A stretch of DNA of 64,000 bases, taken from assembly GCA_026545225.1 (NCBI GenBank), contig CM048853.1, positions 13,890,755 through 13,954,754 of the forward strand, in the 5' to 3' direction. Below, piece after piece: positions 45,083-56,497 of this stretch (the first letter of the stretch is position 1; the number at the start of each line of letters is the position of its first letter). The translations under genes and the position numbers were made by a program. This stretch comes from Cornus controversa (lineage: Eukaryota > Streptophyta > Magnoliopsida > Cornales > Cornaceae). Below the pieces are notes generated by a model, which worked only from the letters and a program-made list of their open reading frames with translations, did no database searches and had not been told where the DNA came from.

Positions 45083-46128
45083 AAGTTAAATTCTCAAGAT
45101 TTCATGGCAAAATCTCAGCAAGACAAAGGCATCCCACGTAAATTGTTAGCTAACAAAAAAAAATCCTGTCCCAAATATCTTCCTCCAACAATATAGCTTA
45201 AAAACAAACATATGTGAATTCCTTCCAACCCAAATAACTCAAATCAAATCCAAAAAGAGAAGAAACACACAATGCCATAAAACCTTAGCTCTAAGTAATC
45301 CAAACTTGTCATGAACTTCCAATGCAGCAACCTGTTAAATCCAAGCTACATAAAACAACCTTGCCGCAACCCGCTAAATCCAAGCCACATAAAACAACCT
45401 TGCCTTAAAGCACAAGTGAGAAGCTTACTTGGGTATTCTAACCTAAGGAACCTCTCTAGTATTGACCCTCTTTAGAAAAAAAATATCACAAAGCCAGCAT
45501 CGGTAGGCACAAGGTAGAAGTTGCATGGCACTATTCTTGCATGCCAGCAACAAAGTTTGCGATGAATCGTCACCTCAGCAGTAACACATGACAAGCCCAA
45601 GTTAACAATGAGGCTCCAAAAAAAAGTAACATGGAACTTTTTTGGGGGGAATAACAAGTGCAATGAATGTACACCGGTAACTGTAGGTAATTGGCATTCA
45701 ACTTTGTTGCTTCAAGTAAAATTTAGTGAAAATTCCAAACATAATCAAGCCCTCTTAACGGTAACACATCTTTTTTTCATGCAAGTTACAGACATAGAAT
45801 AAGTGTGAATGAATGAGTTTTCAGGTAAAATGAATCCTCATACCTCCGTCACTCTCCAAGTACACACCTTCGAACTCACATTTTCACTCTTAATGTCATA
45901 CAGCTATTGGAAACCATTATTATGCTTTTATATTTGTTCATATAATGAAACCACCACAATTTTCAAAAATGTTGAATACTCTTCCGGAAAAAAAAAAAAA
46001 AAAAAAAACCACAGTTGAATAGAGTAAATCAATGCCACATCTCTAAAACCCAAAAATCTCAGAAAATGGACAATTTAAAAAACCAAATTCAGTTCTTGAT
46101 CCCATAAAAACATACACACATACATGCC

Positions 46129-46132
<4 letters not shown>

Positions 46133-46193
<61 letters not shown>
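46133..46193. repeat. Compound (TA)n(GA)n microsatellite
   Basis: About 36 nt of TA repeats runs directly into about 26 nt of GA repeats. It lies in the presumed first intron, just downstream of the ALA3-like exon. Confidence 0.95.
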
Positions 46194-46234
46194 TTGAAAT
46201 AGGAAAAAAATAATCTGTAACTAAGAGAACGGAC

Positions 46235-46429
46235 CTTGAATTTGACAGGCAGGATGGCTTCTCGATCATTGCAATAGATTGTGCGGCGACCTGGAGCCTG
46301 AGGCTGGACCCGACCGAGCCGAACAGTTCGAGTCGAGGCTGGATCAAAGCAAGTTAACCTAGAATTTTCTCTCGCTAGCTTTCTCTCTCTAAAAAGTCCA
46401 AGAGAAGAAGGGTGCAAGGGCTTGGCCAA
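46235..46429 (-). pseudogene. First exon like phospholipid flippase ALA3 (P4-ATPase)
   Basis: P4-ATPases flip aminophospholipids across Golgi and plasma membranes. The frame begins ATG at 46,429 ([20 protein letters not shown]) and runs to [20 protein letters not shown] and [12 protein letters not shown], where an AAG|GT donor lies at 46,234-46,235. This matches the N-terminus of plant ALA3 (family text: QPQAP-RT-YCNDRE-PV-FKGNS). The ATG used is a guess, as this N-terminus is variable in the family. I searched the minus strand down to about 44,800 and saw no second exon (it should encode NSISTTKYN and the first transmembrane helices). Without it this is an isolated exon. Intact by itself, so it might instead be the 5' end of a gene with a very long first intron. 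Confidence 0.65.
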
Positions 46430-46689
46430 TAAGAACCTCTTTGTTTTGGTTTTTAAAAAGCTGAAAGCCTCACATTCCCCCCTTTTTTTTAAAAATAATA
46501 ATTTACACTCCTATATTTATCTGCGAGAATGAAATGAACTAAATATAAGTAAAATAAATTGTGATTTGTAAATGTGAAATGACCATCATTATTCTAAAAT
46601 TTGATTACACGGATTTAAAATTTAAAATTCTTCAAAATATATCTTTCAATAATAAATAAATTAAACTAATAAAATAACATTTTTTTATT

Positions 46690-46940
46690 TTTTTTAAAAA
46701 ATTAATATTTAGTTTTTAACCTCGGTAGCGATGGTCGAAGGCGGCAGTGGTGGCGATGGAGGGGTGGTGGTGGAAGGAAGGCATCGGTGGTTGTGGAAGG
46801 CAACAGTGGTGTAGTTGAAAAGCGACAACAGCGATAACGATGACAGTGGTGGAAGGTGACAACGGTGGTGGTGAAAGTTCTTCAAGAATGTGATTTTAAG
46901 TCATTCCATAAGTTACGAAGTGGAATGACTTAAAATAATT
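46690..46940. repeat. GGT-rich minisatellite-like tract and 16-bp stem hairpin
   Basis: 46,735-46,880 is rich in GGTGG and GGCGG and encodes nothing convincing. It is followed by a perfect inverted repeat with arms ATTTTAAGTCATTCCA at 46,893-46,908 and its complement at 46,921-46,936, separated by 12 nt. It may be one end of a degraded foldback transposon. Confidence 0.5.
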
Positions 46941-47988
46941 TTTGTGAGAATGACCATTCCAAAAGAATGATGTGGAGACCTGAAATATTATTTTCTTATG
47001 GTATATAATTATAGTTGTGTTTTATTATAATCAATATGCGTAAATGTGTATAATTATCGTACAAGTAATACATAAATAAAAGACTATAACTAATTATTTA
47101 GCATAAATAAAAATTAATTATGAATTAAAAACTAATTATCATAAATAATAAACTAAACTAAAGTCGAACCGGAACTCTGAATTTGAAACTCCAAAACTAA
47201 AACCTGAAATACGAAAACACGAATCCCCAAATCCAAACAAACTATTTAATTAAAAGACTATTTAACCAATAATAAATAATAATTTATTTAACAAATTATG
47301 TAACCAATAATAAACAATGTAGCATAAATAATAACTTATTAAGTTAACTATCTAACTAATAAGGAACCATATAACTTAAGTAACAATTTATTTAACAAAC
47401 TATATAATTAACAATAAATATATATCATAAAAAGTAATTTATTATGAATTAAAAATATTTAAAATAAATAATAATCTAAACTTAAGCCGAATCAGAACCT
47501 CGAATCCTAAACCTCAAATTTAAACCCGAAACACGAAAACCCAAATCTCCAAACCACAAACAAATGATGTAATTAAAACTCTTATGCAATATGAATAATA
47601 ATTTATTGAATAAATATCTAATAAATTATGTAACATAAATAATAATTTATTTAACAGACTATATAACTAATAATGAACTATGAATCATAAATAATAACTT
47701 ACTTAACTAGCAATCTAACTAATAATGGACTACGTAGTTTAAATAATAATTAATTTAGCAAACTATATAATTAATAATAAATTATGTAGCATAAATAATA
47801 ATTTATTATGAACTAAATATTTTTAACATAACTAATAAACTAAACTAAAGCCGAACCAGAACCATGAATCCAAAATCCCAAACCTAAAACCCGAAACATG
47901 AAAACTCGAATCCCTAAACTACAAACAAACTTCTAAACCCCAAATCCCGAATCCACAAACTCCAAACCCCGAAACCCCCAACTATGTA

Positions 47989-48230
47989 TGTAGTAACCCT
48001 TGTGGACGGGTGTGAGTGGGTGGGTGCGAAGACAGACACTGGGCTGAGCTACCACGGTACAGGGTGCTCAATCCCACATCGCTTGGGTGTGGAAAAGGGA
48101 ATGTACTTATATGTAGTATGTTATCTTCAAATGATATGAGACATTTTAGTGTAAAACCCAAAAGCAAAATCGTGCAGGCTCAGGCCCAAAGAGGACAATA
48201 TTATACCATGTGTTGGAGCGGGATATTATA
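47989..48230. mobile_element. TRIM solo LTR in the satellite (fossil)
   Basis: A 242-bp insert unlike the satellite, bracketed by the 5-bp direct repeat ATGTA (47,984-47,988 and 48,231-48,235). Its ends are inverted (TGTAGTAACCC and GGGATATTATA). It contains TCCCACATCG and GGCCCAAAGAGGACAATAT, phrases seen in plant TRIM LTRs. There is one LTR without an internal region, so it is a solo LTR left by recombination. The intact TSD suggests moderate age. Non-coding. Confidence 0.8.
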
Positions 48231-48284
48231 ATGTAACTAATAATAAACTATGTAGCAAAAATAATATCCAATTTATCAGACTAA

Positions 48285-49040
48285 GAGCAACAGCAATGGG
48301 ATCGCTAGAGCCCAATCTGGCGATCCAAATGCTACTGTGGCCCAACAATGGGATAGTTAAAATGGTGGGCCAATTTATTGGTTAGCTAGGTGGTTCACCG
48401 GATTGGGCGAACCACTTAGCTAACCCTGTTCATATTGGGCCTGCTTTAATGCAGGCCCATATTTTTTTAAAAAAATTTCACTTATCGAAACGACGTCGTT
48501 TCGATAAGTGACTTAAAAAAATAAAACACGCGGCGCCCTGTTAGGGCGGCGCGTGTCCTGCAACGGTCATAAGACCGTTACACACCCTAAGGGCCTGTTT
48601 GGTTGCCCAGAAAAGAGATTTTTGACCTTTTTTGCCTTTTTTTTTTTTTAAATTTAAGCTCTGCCAAAGAGCCGTTAAGGCACTGTTTGGCAGAGCCAAA
48701 TAGTGCCTAAAATGGCTCTTTTGGCTTTAAAATAATATATATATATATATTTTTTTCTTTTTTCACTCCTATAAATACACCACCCTTACATTCACTAAAT
48801 TCACAACCAAAAATTCATATATTCTCCTCCTAAGTCTAGAATCATTTTTATTTTCTCAATCTTTAGTCAATTTAAATTTTAAAAAAAAAATTATTAGAAT
48901 ATTATTATTTTTGGTTAGCGGAAATCTGGAGAACCTGTTGTGGAGCTAAAATTTGGAGATCCTGACATGATGATGTGGCTGGCTAAAATGCTAAGGTGGC
49001 TAGCTAAAATTCAAATTTGGAGATCCCATAGTGGATGCTC
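48285..49040. mobile_element. PIF/Harbinger-like non-autonomous element
   Basis: 756 bp inside the satellite with TAA on both sides (48,282-48,284 and 49,041-49,043) and terminal inverted repeats GAGCAACAGCAATGGGATC and GATCCCATAGTGGATGCTC (five mismatches in 19). TSD length and the GAGCAT-like ends fit PIF/Harbinger. Inside are a perfect 34-bp palindrome at 48,478-48,511 centred on GACGTC, a hairpin AACGGTC-ATA-AGACCGTT, and a larger hairpin around GCTCTGCCAAA/TTTGGCAGAGC (about 48,658-48,701). A promoter-like CTATAAATACACC with a leader (about 48,769-48,830) may be left from an autonomous parent. No transposase. Confidence 0.8.
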
Positions 49041-52000
49041 TAAATAACTAATTATGAACTATGAAGAATAAATAATAAATTACTAAACTAACTACCTAAC
49101 TAATAAGGAACCTATAGCTTAAATAATAATTTATTTAATAAACTATATAATTAATAATAAATATGTATCATAACTAGAAATTTATTATGAATTAAAACAT
49201 ATTTAACATAAAAAATAAACTAAACTAAACCCGAACCGAAACTCCGAATCCTAAACCACAAACCTAGAACCCGAAACAAGAAAATCAAAATCCCAAAAAA
49301 ACAAAAAACAAACTATGTAATTAACAGTCTTGTAACTAATAATAAAGCCTAATTTCTAATTCTCGAATCCCTGAATTCAAAATCCCAAAATCCCAATCCC
49401 TAAACCCTATTAACTATAAATAATAATATATTATTAAATACAAATTACATAACATAAATAATAATTAATTATGAATTAAAAACTAATTAGTAAAAAAAAT
49501 AAACTAAACAAAAGCCGAACCAGAACCCCGAATCCTAAACCACAAAACTAAAACCCGAAATACGAAAATTCAAATCCCCAAACCAAAACAAACTATTTAA
49601 TTAAAAGATTATTTAACCAATAATAAATAATAATTTATTTAAAAAACAATGTAACAAACAATAAATTATGTAGCATAAATAATAAATTATTTAATAAATA
49701 TCTAACTAATAATTGACTACGTAGCATATATAATAATTTACTTAACAAACTATATAACTAATAATAAACTCTATAGAATATATAATAATTTATTATTAAC
49801 TAAAAGCTTTTTAACATAAATAATAAACTAAACTAAAGTCGAACTAGAACCCCGAATCTGAAACCCAAACCTAAACCCTAAACTCCAAATAAACTATATA
49901 ATTAAAAGATTATTTAACTAATAATAATCCTAACCACTAAACCCAAACACCAAAACCTCAATCCCTAAACCATATGAACCATAAATAATAATATATTATT
50001 AACTACAAATTATGTAGCACAAATAATAATTTATTATTAACTAAAAACTAATTAACATAAACAATAAACTAAACTAAAGTCGAACTAGAACCTGAAACTA
50101 AAATCCAAAACACGAAAATCTAAATCCCCAAACCCAAACAAACTTTGTAATTAAAAGTTTATGTAACTAATAATAAATAAAAATTTATTTAACAAATTAT
50201 GCAACTAATAATAAACTATGTAACATATATAATAACTTATTTAACAGACTAAATAACTAATTATGAATTACAAAAATAATAAATTACTAAACTAACTATC
50301 TAACTAATAAATAACCATGAATAATAAATAATAATTTATAACAAACTATGTAATTAATAATACATATGTATCATAAATAGTAATTTATTATAAATTAAAA
50401 AATATTTAACATAAATAATAAACTAAATTAAAGCCGAATCGGAACCTCGAATCCTAAACCTCAAACCTAGAACCCGAAACACAAAAACCCAAATTCCCAA
50501 ACCCCAAACAAACTATGTAACTAATAATAAAACCTAAATCCTAAACCCCAAACCCCAAATTTCCAATCTCAAAACCCCGAAACCCCAATCCCTAACCCTT
50601 ACGTAGTATAAATAATAATATATTAAATAAATATATGATAAACTATGTAGCATAAATAATAATTTATTTAATAGACTATATAAATAATAATGAATTATGA
50701 AGCATAAATAATAAATTATTTAACTAATTATCTAACTAATAATTGATTCCGTAGCTTAAATAATAATTTATGTAACATACTATATAATTAATAATAAACT
50801 ATGTAGCATAAATAATAATTTGTTATTGACTAAAACTTATTAGCATAAATAATAAACTAAACTAAAGCCGAATCAGAACCACGAATCTGAAACCCTAAAC
50901 CTAAAACTCGAAACATGAAAACTCAAATCCCCAAATCCCAAACAAACTATATAATTAAAAGACTATTTAACTAATAATAAATCATAACTCCTGAACCCCA
51001 AACCCCGAATCCACAAACTACAAATCCCGAAACCCGAAACTATGCAACTAATAATAAGCTATGTAGCAGAAATACTAACGTATTAAACAGATTAAATAAC
51101 TAATTATAAACTATGAATCATAAATAATAAATTATTAAACTAACTATCTAACTAATAAGGAACAACGTAACTTAAATAATAACTTATTTAACAAACTATA
51201 TAATTAATAATAAATATGTATTATAAATAGTAATTTATTATGAATTAAAAATTATTTAACATAAATAATAAACTAAATTAAAGTCGAACTGAAACTCTAA
51301 ATCCTAAACCACAAACCTAGAACCCAAAACTCGAAAACCCAAATTCACAAACCCCAAACAAATTATGTAATTAACAGACTATGTAACTAATAATAAACCC
51401 TAAATTTTGAAACCCAAACCCCGAATCCCAAACTCAAAACCCCAAAACCTTAATCCCTAACCCTTATGCAATATAAATAATAATATATTAAATAAATATC
51501 TAATAAACTATATAGCATAAAAAATAATTTATTTAACAAACTATATAACTAATAATGAAATATGAAACATAAATAATAAATCACTTAACTAACTATTAGA
51601 CTATATAACTAATAATGGACTATGAAACATAAATAATAAATTAATTAACTAATTATCTAACTAATAATTGACTACATAGCTTAAATAATAATTTGCTTAA
51701 CAAACTATATAACTAACAATAACTATGTAGCAAAAATAATAATTTATTATTAACTGAAAACTTTTTAACAAAAATAATAAACTAAACAAAAACCGAACCA
51801 GAACCCTGAATCCGAAACCCCAAACCTAAAATTCGAATAACGAAAACTCGAATTCCAAAATCCCAAACAAACTATATAATTAAAAGACTATTTAATTAAT
51901 AACAAATCTTAACTCCTAAACACCGAACTCCAAATCCACAAACTTCAAACCCCGAAACCCCAATTCCTAAACCCTATGAATCATAAATAATAATATATTA

Positions 52001-54669
52001 TTAAATACAAATTATGTAGCATAAATAAAAATTTATTATGAAATAAAAATTAATTAACATAAATAATAAACTAAACTAAAGCTGAACCGAAACCCCGAAT
52101 CCCAAACCCCAAAACTAAAACCCGAAATATGAAAACCCGAATCCCCAAACCCAAACAAACTATTTAATTAAAAGACTATTTAACCAATAATAAATAATAA
52201 TTTAATTAACAAATTATGTAACTAATAATAAACTATGTACCATAAATAATAACTTACTAAGCCAACTATCTAACTAATAAAGAACCATATAACTTAAATA
52301 ACAATTTATTTAACAAACTATATAATTAATAATAAATATGTATCATAAATAGTATTTTCTTTTGAATTAAAAAATATTTAACATAAATAATAAAATAAAC
52401 TTAAGCCGAACCAAAACCCGAATCCTAAACCTCAAACCTAAAACCCGAAACACGAAAACCAAAATCCCCAAACAAACTATGTAACTAATAATAAAGCTAA
52501 AATTCTAAACTTCAAACCAGAATCCCCAATCCCTAAACCTTATGCAATATGAATAATAATTTATTCAATAAATATCTGATAAACTATGTAGCATAAATAA
52601 TAATTTGTTTAATAGACTATATAACTAATAATGAACTATGAAGCATAAATAATAAATTACTTAACTAACTATCTAACTAATAATGGACTACGTAGTTTAA
52701 ATAATTATTTATTTAACAAACTATATAATTAATAATAAACTACGTAGCATAAATAATAATATATTATTAACTAAAAACTTTTTAACATAAATAATAAACT
52801 AAACAAAATTCCAATCTGAACCAGAACCACAAATCCGAAATTCCAAACCTAAAACCCGAAACACGAAAACTCAAATCTCCAAACTACAAATAAACCATAT
52901 AATTAAAAGACTATTTAACTAATAATAAATCCTACCTCCTAAACCCAAACCCCAAAACTCCAAATTATGTAACTAATAATAAATTATGTAGAATAAATAA
53001 TAACTTATTTAATACCCTAAATAACTAATTATGAACTATGAAGAATAAATATAAATTATTAAACTAACTATCTAACTAAAAGGAACCATGTAGCTTAAAT
53101 AATAATTTATTTAACAAACTATATAATTAATAATAAATATGTATCACAACTATTAATTTATTATGAATTAAAAAATATTTAACATAAATAATAAAATAAA
53201 CTAAAGCCGAATTGAAATTTCGAATCCTAAACCACAAACCTAGAACCCGAAACACCATAAACCAAACCCCAAACAAACTATGTAATTATCAGACTATGTA
53301 ACTAATTAATAATAAAGCCTAAAATCTAAACCCCAAATCCCTAATCTCAAAATTCCGAAACCCCAATCCCTAAACCCAATGAACCATAAATAATAATATA
53401 ATATGAAATACAAATTATGTAGCATAAATATTAATTAATTATGAATTAAAAACAAATTAACATAAATAATAAACTAAACTAAAGCCGAACTGGAATACCG
53501 AATCCTAAACAACAAAACTAAAACCCGAAATATGAAAACCCGAATCTCCAAACCCAAACAAACTATTTAATTAAAAGACATTTAACCAATAATAAATAAT
53601 AATTTATTTAACAAACAATGTAACTAATAATAAACTATGTAGCATAAATAATAACTTATCTAACATACTAAATAACTAATTATGAATTACGAAACATATA
53701 TAATAAATTATTAAACTAACAATCTAAAGAATAAGGAACCATGTAGCTTAAATAATAATTTATTTAACAAACTATATAATTAATAATAAATATGTATCAT
53801 AAATAGTAATTTATTTTGAATTAAAAATTATTTAACGTAAATAATAAATTAAACTAAAGCCAAACCGGAACCTTGAATTCCAAACCTCAAACCAAGAACC
53901 CAAAACCCAAATCCCCAAACCCCAAACAAGCTATGTAATTAACAAACTATGTAACTAAAAATAAAGTCTAAATTCTAAACCCTGAATCCCCAAGCTCAAA
54001 ACCTCGAAACCCAAATCCCTAACCCTTATGCATTATAAATAATTATATATTAAATAAATATCAGATAAACTATGTAGCATAAATAATAAATTATTTAACA
54101 TACTATATAAACAATAATGAACAATGAAGCATAAATAATAAATTACTTAACTAACTATCTAACTAATAAGTGACTACGCAGCTTAAATAATAATTTATTT
54201 AACAAACTATATAATTGATAATAAACTATGTAGCATAAATAATAATTTATTATTAACTAAAAACTCTTTAACATAAATAATAAACTAAACTAAAGTCGAA
54301 CCATAATTCCGAATTCGAAACCCCAAACCAAAAACCCAAAACACAAAAACTCGAATCCTCAAACCCTAAACAAACTATATAATTAAAAAGACTATTTAAC
54401 TAATAATAAATCCTAACTCTTCCACCCAAACCCCGAATCCAATGAACTCCATACCCTGAAACCCAATCCTTAAACCCTGTGAACCATAAATAATAATATA
54501 TTATTACTTACAAATTATGTATTATAAATAAAAATTTATTATGAATTAAAAACTAATTAACATAAATAATAAACTAAACTAAAGTCAAACCGGAACTCCG
54601 AATCCAAAACCCCAAAACTAAAATCCTAAATACGAAAACACGAATTTCCAAACCCATACAAACTACCCC

Positions 54670-55562
54670 ACATAGAACCCTCATCGTAGACTACAGGCCG
54701 AAACCCCAAAAAACCCTGACAAGATCTGGACGACTTGTATGTTGAGGAAGATCTCTGGCAGGGAAGATGTAAGCCTATCATCTTTCATCTGACCTGCAAA
54801 TTAAGCCATTGATTCGACAGCTAAACTGTCCAGTCGCTCCTACAACTGGTCCGAATTGAACGCTTTCTCCCTAACTGCACTATCAACTAATCCAAGAGCC
54901 CATTTGGGATTGCTGTTGAACCATTTAAAACCATTTTTATTTTTAAAGTTTGCTTTTAAATGTGTGTGGTAACAAAAAGACACTTCTAATGATAGAGATT
55001 TTAACTTAGTAGAGCTTTTGATTTAAGCTAAATTTTTTAGCTTTTAAAACTGCATTTTGACTAGAGGTTCTATATTTTATGCAAGTGTTTTCTTTAAACA
55101 ATTTTATCTATTTTAATTTTTTACAAAGACAATTTTATTTCCCTTTTTATAAGTCTTATTATTATTAAATATAAGAACACTCCATTAAAGAACATTATTG
55201 TATTATAGAAGTACTTTAAACAATATGTTACCAAACAAACTGAAAAAGCATTTTAATTGTGAAAAGTACTTTATATAATGTATCACCAAACACCTGACAT
55301 GCTTTTTACTAAAAGCAATTTTATGGAAACTCTACTGATAGAAACACTTTTTTTTTGCAACATCAACATCAAACAGACCCCAAGACACATTGTGACTTGA
55401 CCTTTGGCTCAATCTCTTCACTCATCTTTGTTGCTTTTTGAAAGGGAAGTGCATTAGATTTTTCCATTGTGGCACTGATGGTATACAGTGGTGGTTTAGG
55501 CATCGATTGAGTTCTAGGAAGAGAGGTGTTCTCAAAGAGAAAATGGAAAAGAATATGGGACA
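54670..55562 (-). pseudogene. Unidentified coding remnant split by a MITE
   Basis: On the minus strand, 55,386-55,562 reads NTSLPRTQSMPKPPLYTISA, TMEKSNALPFQKATKMSEEI and EPKVKSQC. Beyond the MITE at 54,898-55,379, it resumes as LGLVDSAVREKAFNSDQL, a stop, then ERLDSLAVESMA. Both parts look like real protein text and probably belonged to one exon, but the two frames differ by one base under the simplest excision. The stop and this shift make it a pseudogene. I do not recognise the protein. Confidence 0.4.
54898..55379. mobile_element. MITE, about 480 bp
   Basis: The ends GCCCATTTGGGATTGCTGTT and (reverse complement of the right end) GGTCTGTTTGATGTTGATG are imperfect inverted repeats of the type common on hAT- or Mutator-like MITEs. 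CCAAGA flanks both sides (54,892-54,897 and 55,380-55,385). The interior is AT-rich, with several inverted pieces such as AAAGTACTT and AGCTTTT, and non-coding. It splits the coding remnant described separately. Confidence 0.65.
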
Positions 55563-56497
55563 TAAATTAGGGAAGTACATTGTCTAAAGGTAATTTTGTC
55601 TAGTTGCTCAAAATTATTAAATGTCCTTTTTTGATAAGTAGAAAATGTCCTTCATTGAGTACATTCGGCGTTAAGAGATAGGTGAAGTTCAGTTGCTTTA
55701 AATTTTTTTGTCCATTTAATCCGCACCTTTTTATTTTAAGAGCCTCTATGAATACATTTTTGTCCATTTAATTTTGCTCATGTAACTATGAAGACCTCTA
55801 AATACAGAGTTGTAAGTACTTAATTGCGTGCTCATGTGTTATAAAACACACTTAATTGAACTATTGAAGACCTCTGCATACATCTAGTTTTAAGTACTTA
55901 ATTGCATTGTCAAACAGCCTCTATGAGAGTTGAATTTAACATCATTACATGCCAAGTGGTCTTTAAGGTTTTGCCAACCTTGAATTTGATCTTTACTCTC
56001 TCTCTTTCATTTGTGGTTTTAATTTTCTTTCAACTCTATCATGGCATTTTCAAACCATTACTTTTTGTCTTCAATACATTGACATTGTGGATGCCTAAAT
56101 TAGTTGATGACCTCTATATGACCGATAAGATGTATCATCCAAGGCTCCAAGCTAATGATAATTACTTATATTAACCGTGGAACTAATTGTTTTTGAGCTC
56201 CATTTTGGTGCAATATTACTTAATAAGTGTTGGTCATAATATGATATTATCGATTGTATGGAGAGGGAATCAATTTCTTTATGTGCTTTCTTATTAATAA
56301 AGGATTTCATTTCATTATAGATACTGTATCCCTTGCATATTATTTTTATATTCCAGGTTTATACTTATTGACATTCTTCATCATCTTCAGATTTCTGTAT
56401 TGAAATAAACCAACAATATCCCGGATGTTGCATTTTCTTGCTGTTTTTTTTAAATGTCAATGTCATAAATTCTACAATTCTTCTATATAAAATAGTT
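55563..56497. other. No gene seen
   Basis: AT-rich. A partial direct duplication (GAAGACCTCT and AAGTACTTAATTGC phrases, about 55,789-55,910) is visible. The open stretch at 55,902-56,174 (+) is hydrophobic and unrecognised, not called. Confidence 0.4.

Larger units (their letters stand above)
47060..54665. repeat. AT-rich satellite block 2 (composite modules)
   Basis: About 7.6 kb built from the same two modules as block 1. The A/C-rich module (start CTAAACTAAAG) recurs about twenty times, near 47,152, 47,832, 49,220, 49,505, 49,828, 50,069, 50,422, 50,855, 51,263, 51,779, 52,075, 52,395, 52,798, 53,203, 53,477, 53,845, 54,287 and 54,566. Spacings vary from about 240 to 520 bp, so the array is composite rather than simple. 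G is rare on the plus strand in the A/C module. It is interrupted by a TRIM LTR (47,989) and a PIF/Harbinger-like element (48,285). No genes. Confidence 0.9.

Noticed and set aside
46043-46234. Continuation of the ALA3-like frame downstream of the exon
   Set aside because: The extension reads through a donor site into an intron with a TA/GA microsatellite that gives Tyr-Ile and Leu-Ser repeats. It is not protein-coding.
48016-48231. 71-residue plus-strand frame
   Set aside because: It lies wholly inside the TRIM solo LTR, which is non-coding.
47060-54665. Interstitial telomere tract (CCCTAAA-like phrases)
   Set aside because: There are no perfect CCCTAAA runs. The phrases are part of the A/C-rich satellite module and vary freely.
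55902-56174. 90-residue plus-strand frame with hydrophobic segments
   Set aside because: AT-rich background, no family resemblance, no splice or promoter context.
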